Source: Echiichthys vipera (taxonomy: Eukaryota; Chordata; Actinopteri; Perciformes; Trachinidae). Taken from it: a stretch of 64,000 bases of DNA. Under the pieces are notes generated by a model. That model saw nothing but the letters and a program-made list of their open reading frames with translations. It had not been told where the DNA came from and made no database searches. The translations under genes and the position numbers were made by a program. The stretch is from the NCBI GenBank assembly GCA_963691815.1, contig OY829659.1:2885012-2949011 (forward strand), in the 5' to 3' direction. Below are positions 26,859 to 38,800 of this stretch, piece after piece (the stretch's first letter is position 1; each line of letters begins with the position of its first letter).

Positions 26859-29800
26859 CAGTTATTACCCCTCACCCATGTCCTATTACAGTGGGATTTA
26901 TGACTGAGGGAGCCAAGGTGATAAATTTGTCCCCTAATCCTAAATGCATCAGCAGACATGAGAGTACGCTGTCTCACTCTGGCAGCCCACTCCACCTTGA
27001 CATTATTTATGCTCCGTGGACCACCGCCTGTTTATTTGGCTTACCTGCCCTCTGCTCTCCTTCCTCCCCCCTGCCCACCCTTCTCCCCACCAGGTCATTC
27101 CCGACTGGAAGGAGCAGGAGTGGGATACAGAGAAGCCAGAATCGTACGCCGGGATTTTCCACTTCCGTTTCTGGCGCTTCGGTGAGTGGGTGGACGTGGT
27201 GATCGACGACCGGCTACCGACTGTGGACAACCAGCTGGTCTACTGTCACTCCAACGACAGCAACGAGTTCTGGAGCGCCCTGGTGGAGAAGGCCTACGCC
27301 AAGTTAGTATCTGGGCCGACAAAAAAGAGAAGAAACACCAAACAAAACCTTACATTTCAGATATTTCCTCAAGTATCTCAGATAAAATTTTGGTTTTATC
27401 ATGTTTATTTCATCAAGATACGATTCCACTGAAAGATGATAGATGATTAAATCCCGCCCTAGCGTCAGCTAAATTTATCTAATTTAATGTAAATTTCACT
27501 TATTATTTTGTTTTTTAAAGTATCTGAAAATATAGAAAAATGTCCGACTTCCCCCAATCCAAGGTGATGTCTTCAAATGTCTTTTGTTTTCTGACCAACT
27601 GAACCCAAAGATATTCAGCTTAGGACGCACTCACACTGTCCATCCGTACCGTGCCCGAACAGGTTTCACGGGTAAAGTCTAGTTCATTTGACCAGTGTGA
27701 GTGCAACCGTACCGCGCTTAGGAGCGGTACGGTTGCCGTCCACAGCCCGTTTGGGGGAGGTGGGCTTTTGTAAAGCACGTCTGCACATGTATGAGCACAA
27801 GCATGTGCGCCTGTTGGGACATAGAAAAAAGAAGGAGGAACCATGCGCGGACATTTCAAACAATGGCGGTGAAAGGTTCACGTTGGTGTGATGCGGAGGT
27901 GGAGTGTTTACTGCAGATTTGGTCGATGAAAAGATTCAAAAACAGTCGACAAGACGCACAAAAACTCCGAGGTCTACGGAAAGATCTGGAAACAAAGCCA
28001 CGCATCGCCATGACGTCATCAATGCGTGTGACGTGTTACGGCGTGATGACGTATAGGCAGCAAGAAGCATTCTCCGAGGCCCAGGTAGTGTGAGTACAAA
28101 CGGGCCTGGAGGGGGGGACAAGGACCCTAAAGCACGGGGCACGGGACGCACAGTGGGAGTGCGCCCTTACTGTTCAATCTATTCTTACTTTTCCGGCATG
28201 TTTACACTTTTCTTAAGTGTATGTCACACTAAAATGTAAAAGGAATCCACCAGGTGTTGAAACTCCTCAATATTTAATTGTCATGTACAGGAGGAAATGA
28301 TTTGCTGAGCTTCCTGCCTGTCGTCATCGCTCTGATTCACTTGCATTGTTCATGCTGCGTTCAAGTGCCATGGGAAGTCTTTGACAGGCATTCCAGTGCA
28401 TTTTGCCTAGCTGGAGGTCCGAAACTTTGGACTTCCTATGGCAGTGGAACGCAGCATTTCTCTCTCAGCGCATGTGTCGGGGGAAGAGGGAGTGTCAGAG
28501 GTCAGGCAGGTGGAGGAGGGTGGGACTTTTGGGTGGAATAGCTTTAAATAACGCAACAAACTCATCAAAAATGATTTTAACACAGCCCAACTCTCTTCCT
28601 CTTCCCGTCAGGGTGTACGGCTGCTACGAGGCTCTGGATGGGGGAAACACGGCTGATGCGCTGGTGGATTTCACGGGTGGCGTTTCAGAGCCAGCGGACC
28701 TGCTGGAGGGTCAGATGGCAACAGACGAGGTGGCCCGAAACCAGCTGTTTGAAAGAGTTCTCAAAGTGCACAACAGAGACGGCCTCATCAGCTGCTCCAT
28801 CAGGGTGAGACTAGATCCTCTTTTTTAGGTAACACATGACCACTCAGGTTAAAATTCAGTGTAGTACTTCTTCTGGCTGATCCATTCAACAGGTAGGGTG
28901 GGGATACTAGTGTTGGTATTGTATGCTAACTTGAGCTGGCTAAATAATGCTCAGAAGTGGGGCTGGGAAAAACTTGCATGGCTATTTTCAAAGGGGTCCT
29001 TTGACCTCTGACCTCAAGATATATGAAAAAAAATTGGTTCTCTGGGTCTCAACAAGTCTGCCCCTTACAGACACACCCATTCGATGATCGTTAGGACAGT
29101 TTGTGGCAAAAACACGCAGTTTTTCTCCTGCAGTACAAAGTTTATACATCTCATCTCATCTCATCTTCAGCCTCTTATCAGGGGTCGGGTCTCGGGGGCA
29201 GCAGCTCCAGCAGGGGACCCCAAACTTCCTTTTCCCGGGCCACATTAACCAGCTCTAACTGGGGGATCCCGAGGCGTTCCCAGGCCAGTGTGGAGATCTA
29301 ATCTCTCCACCTGGTCCTGGGTCTTCCCCGAGGCCTCCTCCCAGCTGGACGTGCCTGGAACACCTCCCTAGGGAGGCGCCCAGGGTTCATCCTTACCAGA
29401 TGATCCTGAACCACCTCAACTGCCTCCTTTCAACGCAAAGGAGCAGCGGCTCTACTCCGAGTTACTCACAGATGCTGAACTTCTCCCCCTCTCTCTAAGG
29501 GAGACTCCAGCCCCCCTCCTGAGGAAACACATTTCGGCCGCTTGTACCCGCGACCTCGTTCTTTCGGGTATGACCCAGCTTTCATGACCACAGGTGAGGG
29601 TAGGAACCAAGATTCTGAAATGGTGTGTTTGAATATTTCTGCATACTGGGGTTCATGAACAGTGTTGAAGGTCATAAACTGGGTCTGACTGTAAAGATGA
29701 GATGGATTCAGTGAGTCCATTGTCTTCATGTGTGATGACGTTAGTAGTATAGTCGCTGTTTCATTGTAGTGAGAGCATTTGATAGTTCTCTCACACCAAT

Positions 29801-32800
29801 ATACGCTAATAAAATGTTAAATATTAAATGATGGGCTAATGAATCAGGCCTAAATTAATTTAAATCTTCTTCTTTTTTTAATGTCCAGCCTCTGCATAAT
29901 TCTGTAGTGGATGACCTCTGGTGTACCGTCACGTTAGCAGCTCTGTGAGGCTGTGATTAAGCTCAGTGCTGCTCTGAGCTAAATGCTAATATTTGCTAAT
30001 TGCCTCACAAACACAAAGTACAGCTGAAGCTGACGGGAATGCAGAAGTTTCAGACGGATTGAATTTTTAACCTGATGATGGTGTTAGATGAATATTCATG
30101 AATGTGCCAATCCATCATCTAACATTTTAACGCTCCAGTAAACCACAAAGATGCTCTAACGTGGAGTTTAGCAGCATTTCAGTACCTGTTCCCTGAAAAT
30201 TCACCAATCCACCAACGCTGACCCCCTTGTGCCCCAGAGCCCCTTTAAGAACGAGAGCATTTTAAAACCCAGGGATGAAAACACTCTTGTCTGGTGACTC
30301 CGTGGAGACACTCGCTGCAAAGACAGCAGCCTCATTCACATCCAAATCTCTCCAGAAAGTCCTTCTACAACTTTTCAAAGAGGCTCTTCAAAGCGTCGCA
30401 GTAATGTGTTTGAGATAACTTGAGGTGCACGCACAAATGAATGATTTGAAAACTTCTGATTTGTTGATGTTTGAGTGCCTTTTTCCTGTCCGAAGTGTCC
30501 GCATACAGCCCAGGTGTTGTAATAGGTGCTTGTCACAGGGAAGCACACGTACTGATGCGAGGATAATGGCAGATTTGTGTGTGAACAAGATACAAGAAGA
30601 AACCCCTGTGTGTGCGGTGAGACTGATGTTTTTATAGAAAGCAAAGCAAAGCGGCTTATCTCTGTTTTTGATCGACCGAGAGAACCGGGAGCTGTGAACA
30701 AAGACACACAAAGTTCCCTTCAGTATCGAGAAAAGCGTTTTATTGTACAACATTAAAGCCTCGCTTATTGCAAGTGTGTTTCTCAAAGATCCTAATGAAT
30801 AATGCTTTAGGCCTTCAAGGCAAATTATTCATGCGCTTGCCCGCGGAGTGTTTCTGGTGAACTCGTGTCGGCTTGTTAAGAAAACAAGTGCACGCCGTCT
30901 TATGAGTTTCCACTGTTTTGGCCCTTTAGTGCTCTCTTGTCTCACGCCAGTGCTATTCCCCGACGTCCCGCTCCAGTAACAGCTACTTCACAATCCCCTT
31001 TTTTTTTTTTGTGATTCAGAATCCGGCGCACTTCAGTTTGTTAAATGATACGGCTCTTTTATATGCATGAGTTTTTACACCGGAGGGTCCGCTGTTCAAC
31101 TGCAGGAGTAATGAGAGCTCCGAGACCGTGCAAAATGTATTTCCAGCCTTATCCGTTGCTGTTGATACTTTAGCTCGGGTTTTTTTTTTCTTTTTCAATC
31201 ATAAATAGTTTTCTTGGGATGCATGAATTCTCTACGCCCGTCCTCAGGGAGACCCTGCGTTTACTGAAGGACGCTGATTCAGGGATTGGAGTAGTCTTCT
31301 GCGATCTGTCTTTCTCTTTCTGTCTCTACTTTCTTTGACGAATCAGGTGGGAATTACCTGGAGACACTCTGAGATCTTAGACCTACTCAAAACGGACACA
31401 CACGAATTAACTTGCACGCCTGGTTTCCATGTGTTTTTCCCAAAGACGTGACTCACAGTGACTCTCTTCTGGCTGAGCATGAAACTCTGCAAATAAAACT
31501 GAAAATATATGATTCTTTCACAAAAAGTTAAAAATACAAGCCTGTGTACATAAACATTAACTACAACTTCCAAGTAGGGATGGGACAGTAATCGAAATGT
31601 CAAATTTGAATTTCACCTCATCTCATCTTCAGCCTCTTATCCCGGTCAGGTCTCGGGGGCAGCAGCTTTAGCAGGGGACCCCAAACTTCCCTTTCCCGGG
31701 CCACATTAACCAGCTCTAACTGGGGGACCCTGAGGCGTTCCCAGGCCAGTGTGGAGATCTCGTCAGCCTCCTGAGAAAACCCATTTCGGCCGCTTGTACC
31801 CACGACCTGGTTCTTTGGGTCCTGACCCAGCTTTCATGACCACAGGTGAGGGTAGGAACCAGGACTGAGCGGTAGATCCAGAGCTTTGCCTTCCTCAGCT
31901 CTCTTTTGGTCACAACGGTGCGGTAGAGCGACTGCAGCTCCGCCCCCGCTGCTCCGATTCTCCGGCCAAACTCACGCTCCATCGTCCCCTCACTCGTGAA
32001 CAAGATCCCGAGGTACTTGAACTCCTTCACTTGGGGTCAGGACTCATTCCCTACCTGGAGTAACAATCCAACAGTTCCCTGCTGAGAGCCACGGCCTCAG
32101 ATTTAGAGGTGCTGATCCTCATCCCATCCGTTTCACACTCGTCTGCGAACCGATCCAGTGAGTGCTGAAGGTCACTGACCGACGATGCCATCAGGACCAC
32201 ATCATCTGCAAAAAGCAGAGACGAGAAATTTTAATTTGCTTCCATATATTAAAGCTTGTTTTTCACAAAGGCGTGTCCTATTTGTTCCTGTATATTATAG
32301 TTCCTTTTTTTTACCAGAGTTTGAAGGATATCTCCATAATTATCATTATTGGGCTGTGTATCATGAATCTGACCATGGTAGTCATGACATGAAGTTTGAA
32401 AATCGTCCCACGCCTGATCCAAAAGTACATTTCTGCAGAAACCTCCAATCACAGAGTTTAAATGTACGTAACGTGCGCTGCTAACTCGGGGTGAAAGCTA
32501 AAGATTTTGGCGTTGGGAAAACTGAAAACACAATCCGCAGCTTAAATCTATTTCCTTATGGATCCTGGGTTAGTTTTGGATCAAACGTATCATTTCTTTT
32601 ACGCAAAACCTCTAAGAAAAGGGGAAACAGGTGGAACTGTGGCTAATAGTCCTGTCCAGGGTGTACCACGCCTCACGCCCGATGTCATCTGGGATAGGCT
32701 CCAGCCCCCCCCCAATCGGTTGAAGATGAATGAATGAGTGAATGAATAATGTGGATACTAAAATGACATGAGCCCAGTGTGGACCGTCCTGGTTTGGACC

Positions 32801-35800
32801 TCCGTGAACCCGATCAGCTGGTATTTCTGGTGCTCCTTTATGAAACCAATGTGTCAGAACTCAGTTAAGTCGTACATTAATGTGTCCCGTCCGTCTGTGC
32901 AAGCGTCTGTGTGACATATTCATCAGGCTCTCAGTTGATGCGGGGATAGCAGTGTATGAAATGTGCAGTGTAACTCCTCACGAATAAAAGCTGAGTGCAC
33001 TGAACACATAATTACTGGATCGAAGAACCCATTTTCTGATAACACTGTGTAATGACTCTCCCCTCTTTCCCTCCTTCCATCCGCTGCCTTTGGATTCACA
33101 AATGGCGCATTGCTCAAATTCAAAAGTGTACCCCTGTTATTGTAAATCTGTTGGTGAATGTGACTGCTTGAGATCTGTGACGTTGCCGCGTCTCAGCAAT
33201 TACTTTAATGAACACAATGTTTTCATAATCGATAGTAATGAGGGCTGCAGCTGTCAGTTATCTTAGTAATTGTGTTTTCTTATTCCAACGGTTAATCAAG
33301 TGATTAGATAAGACAAATGTACAAAAGAGAAAGTAAGACAGGTCTCTTTAAATAAACAACCAGGTTCCTTTTTGGAAAAATCAACATTTATGTTGCTAAA
33401 ATTTAAAGCCACAGTGTTACAAAACAAAGTTTCATGCAACAGCTCAACAATAAATCACATTGTCCCCAGTTGGAGTCCAGCAGGGGACCTTTGTTTCCTC
33501 AGTCTCTCTCTCCATTTGCTTTCCTGTCATGTCTCTACTCTTTGTTAGAAAAGAACAGGTTTCAGTTCCCAGACAAACACAAAGGCAAAGCTTTTTTGTG
33601 CAGTTTCCAGTGAAGCGACGTGCCTTTTACTAAACCTCTACCTGTTTAAAATTTCCCAGGAAACTGTGCCAGCCTCCCTCTTCCACATATTTCTAAAGAT
33701 CCACAGAAGCATCCATTTCCAACCCCTGAACCTCCCTTTGTTGCCGTTTCCCAGGCGACCACGATAGAGGACATGGAGGCGCGGCTGGACTGCGGCCTGG
33801 TCAAAGGCCACGCCTACGCGGTGACAGACGTACGGAAAGTGCGGCTAGGTCACGGACTGCTGGCCTTCTTCAAATCGGAGAAGCTGCAGATGATCCGCAT
33901 GAGGAACCCCTGGGGGGAGAAGGAGTGGAGCGGCCCCTGGAGCGACAGGTAAGTCACACAACACTGCCCCCTGCAGACGCGGAGGAGCGACTGCAGCTCA
34001 TCGAAGCTTTTGTCATTGAGCCTTCTTCATCCATCTGTCTTAATTTTACACTTGATCTAGGGGAGTCAGAAAAACAACATCTTTGTCCTTTCATGTGTGA
34101 CCTTGATGCGGCCTGCACCAATTCAGCCACTTTCACTAATTAGATTTTGAAAATGTCAAAGCGCGCTGCTCCCTTTTGTCTCCCAACGTTTGACACACTG
34201 GTCTGGAAGAGGTTGTGTGCATGATGGATGAGAAACGACAAACAACCGAAGACCAAGCCCATAAAAAAAAAATGTGCAAAACGTAGACAGGAAAGCTGCA
34301 CAATGGGAAGATGTCATGTAGACAATGACAAATGGAGATGCAATCAAGCTAATGGGCCGCAGAGCAAAGACGAATGGCTGATTTCAGCCCTGTCGGAGCG
34401 TCGCTTCTTCGGAGAGAACAGTGCAGTGCAGCTCAAATATCATTTCCCCGAGACCTCACGCTGTTCCTTCTCGAAAAAAGAGTGTTCGATTCCAGTTTTG
34501 CTTTCTGCATTACACTCCTTAGGGGGGGGGGGGGGGGGGGGCGACGATAGGTAACGCTGAGACGGAGGAGTTGCTCCCCCTGCATCTCTCTGCGTCTGAA
34601 CTGTTCCAGACTCTGTGAAACAAACAGGGAGGTGGTAAAGCCGGATCATAATGGAGTCTGAATTATTGATAAGGCCGAAAAGAGAGAGAGAGATGTTATT
34701 AAAGAGTCATCTCTCTTCTTCCTCAATCACTCGCTCGCTCTGGCTGAATCATTTATTCATGGTTTGATATAAAACAAAAAAAACCTGTTACTGTAAATGG
34801 AGCCTGACAGACTGTTAAGACGCGGACGCCTGTCAGTGGATCGTAAACAGGGAGACGTAAACACAGAGCTAATGCGTCCACTAACAAACCTGTGTTTCCT
34901 CTGAGCAGTTAATACAGAGTGGACCTTCGTGTTTAGGTTTGATTCACAGCGACTCTTTAACACAACAGTGCCCATGAGGGGTAGACGCATACATCATTTA
35001 TACACCTGAGTTTGATTCAGTCACAGTCACAGTGATAACGAAAAGATTCACAGCTAAATATCACACTATTAATATCCTGCTAATCATTAAACAACGTTTT
35101 GAATAATTCATTTCTTCACTTGAAGCTTGTCAGATTGATGCTGCTCTTGTGCCGTGTGTGTGTGCGTGTGTGTGCATGTGTGTGCGTGTGTGTGCGTGTG
35201 CGTGCATGCGTGTGTTTTCTCGCTGCAGTTCGGAGGAGTGGAACAAGGTGAGCAAGAGCGAGCGAGAGAAGCTGGGTGTCACCGTGCAGGACGACGGAGA
35301 GTTCTGGTGAGAACCATAAATGTGCTAACGATTAATGCTGTTGCTCCCTCATCTGAGACCCTTTTATGAAGCTGCTGCTGGCAACGTAATAACATATGTG
35401 CATGATTACATGTTCACCGTCCGAATGATGAACGCTGTCCAGGCGCCTCATTTCAGAACCAAGAGTTTGTCCCATCTTGACTCACACAGCCCTCTGACAT
35501 AGATTTTGCACGGCCCAACATCATGCTACTGTTTTTCAGCACTATCATAAACGTCAACATTTCATCTCATTCCATGTCAGCAGCAAAGATCCCCGTCTCC
35601 CTTTAACATGTTACCTTTTCTTTGTTCCTGATTTCATTTCCTCTATTTTTTGCACCTGTTAAAGGTCTTCATCTTTCAAGCTTCCCCCTCTAGTTGGTAT
35701 CCACTCTCTCCGGTCTCTTCTCTCCTCCTCCCTTTCCTGCCCTCCTGCAGGATGACGTTTGACGACTTCTGCCAGTACTTCACTGACCTGATCATGTGCC

Positions 35801-38800
35801 GCCTCATCAACACCTCCTACCTGAGCATCCACAAAACCTGGGAGGAGGAGGTGATGAGGGGCTCCTGGGTCCACCGCCAGGACCCACTTCGCAACCGGTC
35901 CGGAGGCTGCATCAATCACAAGGCTACCTTCCTGCAGAACCCTCAGGTGAGTGGAGGTCCTGCTTGTTTGCGTTCATGCGTGCACACGTGAGTGACGGAG
36001 AGAAGTGTGATCGGTTTTGCGGTGTGATACGACATCCCCCTCTCTCTTCCCAGTATGTGTTTGATGTGAAGAAGTTGGAGGACGAGGTGCTGATCTGCTT
36101 ACAGCAAAAAGAAAAGAGAGCCACACCCAAAGAGGGCAAAGGGGAAAACCTCGCCATAGGCTTTGATATTCATCGGGTTAGAAACACACACACACGCACA
36201 CACGCACAAACAGAACAGTCAATACACCAGTGAATGCCCCGAGGTGGACACATGTCTGCTCTGGTGTCTTCCTGTCCCGCAGGTGGAGCTAAACCGTAAG
36301 TACCGTATGCACTCAGCCCAGCAGAAAGTAGCGGGCTCCATCTACATCAACTCGCGCTGCGTCTTCCTCAGAAAGGAGCTGAAGGAGGGCCGTTACGTCA
36401 TCATTCCCACGACCTTTGACCCCGGGCAGCAGGGCGACTTCCTGCTCCGCGTCTTCACTGATGTGCCTTCAGACTGCAAGTAAATCTGATATCTTACCGC
36501 TGAACACGTAGTGTAACTCTGTGAATGTCCTGAATCGAAGCCGGTGCTCCCCAGCGTGACGCCCCGGGGTGCATTTTAATCTACTTCTTAAGAATTCTGG
36601 AGAGAGCGTCTGCGGGCGCCTGCTCTTGTTCTTGTTGATTAAACCACCACTTTGACATTTTAGCACTCCTTCTTGACGTGCATGTCCTAGCTCGTCTCTG
36701 TATGGACGTCCTGTCAATCAGTAACTGTGTGTCATAGTGCTGTTGTGTCTTGGACCTGTGTCTCACTGACATTACCTAGATTAATAAAGGTTAAATCAAC
36801 TAAATTAAAGGTTGAATATGTAGAATCTTTATTAAAAGCTATGTTTAAATAAAGAAAAGAAAGTACACCCACAGGGTGTTTGGAGGGGTACAGAATAAAA
36901 GTATTGTTTTAGTAGTTTATTTGGTCTGAATTAATGTTTTAAACATTATTTGACGGGTTTGATGATGACTTTCTGTCCAGTTCTGTTTCCATGGTAGCAG
37001 CCAATAGCGTTGGGGGTTGCCAGGGTTGTCTGTTGTTGGGTGCAGCTACTGTAGTCTGGCACTCGTCGCAGCTGCTTCGAGGCCTCAGTGAAGGGGGCAT
37101 TATTTGTCCCAGCAGCTGAGTGAGCGGAGACGGGCAAACAACAGTTTTTTGTTGCCGCGACTACGATCTTGAGACACTAGATGGCGGCGTTCTGCTCATT
37201 CTACATATTCAACTTTTAATTATGTCGCACAAACGTTGCCCTCATTTCACCCCATTTTCTGTTGTACAGTTTGTGTTGCTGCATGTTCATTTGGTTCCCT
37301 TGTACAGGAAACAGGTTAGAAGCCCTTACGTAAAACAGATTGGAAGAAACTGAATCTTAATTTCAGTTTCATAACGATGTGCATGTACACTCTTTCTTTC
37401 CCAGAGAGCTGACTCTGGACGAGCCTCCTCAGACGTGTTGGACAGGGATGTGTGGCTACCCTCAGCTGGTCACTCAGGTCCATGTACTGAACGCTGAGGG
37501 TCTGCAGGGACAGGAGTCCAACGGAGGTAGGACCCCCACTCGCATCACATTGCATTGACATGTGGATGATCATGTTGCTGCATTGTAAACTCCTGTAAAC
37601 ACCCACAGAGCTTCACTGCTTCGATCCCAGTAAGGAAAGACTCCTGAGCAAAGCACAAGGTACCACAGCACCACCTGCTGAAACTGTAGTCACTCATGTA
37701 GTCCTAGCCTGCAGTCTGCAGTCCCTACCCCCCTAAAGCTCTCACACGTGTGCAAACCTGTAGCTTTTACAGCTCCCTCACCTTTTAAGCCACTGTGTCT
37801 AGATGAACGTGATTGTGTGTGTGATTCTCATGTCTGATAACTTAAAAATGAGGCAATCTTTTTTATTTTAGAGCTGTCAACACTTTTTATTCTGTACGTC
37901 AGGGTCAGAGACCAAGAACTACTCAGACGCTTTATTGATGGGCGCACTCCCACTGTCCGTGCGTCCCGTGCCCCGTGCTTTAGGGTCCTTGTCCCCCCCC
38001 TCCAGGCCCGTTTGTACTCACACTACCTGGGCCTCGGAGAATGCTTCTTGCTGCCTATACGTCATCACGCCGTAACACGTCACACGCATTGATGACGTCA
38101 TGGCGATGCGTGGCTTTGTTTCCAGATCTTTCCGTAGACCTCAGAGTTTTTGTGCATCTTGTCGACTGTTTTTGAATCTTTTCATCGACCAAATCTGCAG
38201 TAAACACTCCACCTCCGCATCACACCAACGTGAACCTTTCACCGCCATTGTTTTAAATGTCAGCGCATGGTCCCTCCTTCTTTTTTCTATGTCCCAACAG
38301 GCGCACAGGAAATGACCTCAGAGCCGCCGTAGGCCTCGTGCTCGTACACGTGCGCACGCTCGTGCCTGTACATGTGCAAACGTGCTTTACAAACGGGCCG
38401 TGGACGGCAAGCGTGCCGCACCTAGACGCGGTACGGTTGCACTCACACTGGTCAAACGAACTAGACTTTACCTCTGAAACATGCTTGGGCTCGGTACGGA
38501 TGGACAGTGTGAGTGCGCCCAAAGTACAAATGCTATTGTGAAAAGATACATTTCTGGTAAAGTCATTCATTCAGATATTCTACTTTATAACATTATTAAA
38601 ATGAAACGAGGTTTAAAGGGAAATATCTCTTTAGTCGAAGAGCAAACATCTCCTACACTTCTGAAATGTAACCAGTTTTTCTTTAGGACCAAAGCCAAAA
38701 ATGTTACGTATTACTGATTTAATCTCCAACAGTGCATCGCATTAAATAGTTTATCATGTGTCAAAAGGACAATATTTCTCTCTTTAATGAAGTGAAATAT

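Noticed and set aside
27303..27306. capn5 exon 3 ending at 27306 with Leu, as in the human Lys-Leu
   Set aside because: That donor would put exon 4 out of frame; GTTAGT at 27303 gives a continuous frame.
31618..32030. Possible host gene with a polymerase-like frame
   Set aside because: It is the degraded C-terminus of a non-LTR retrotransposon with an internal deletion and repeat-type tail.
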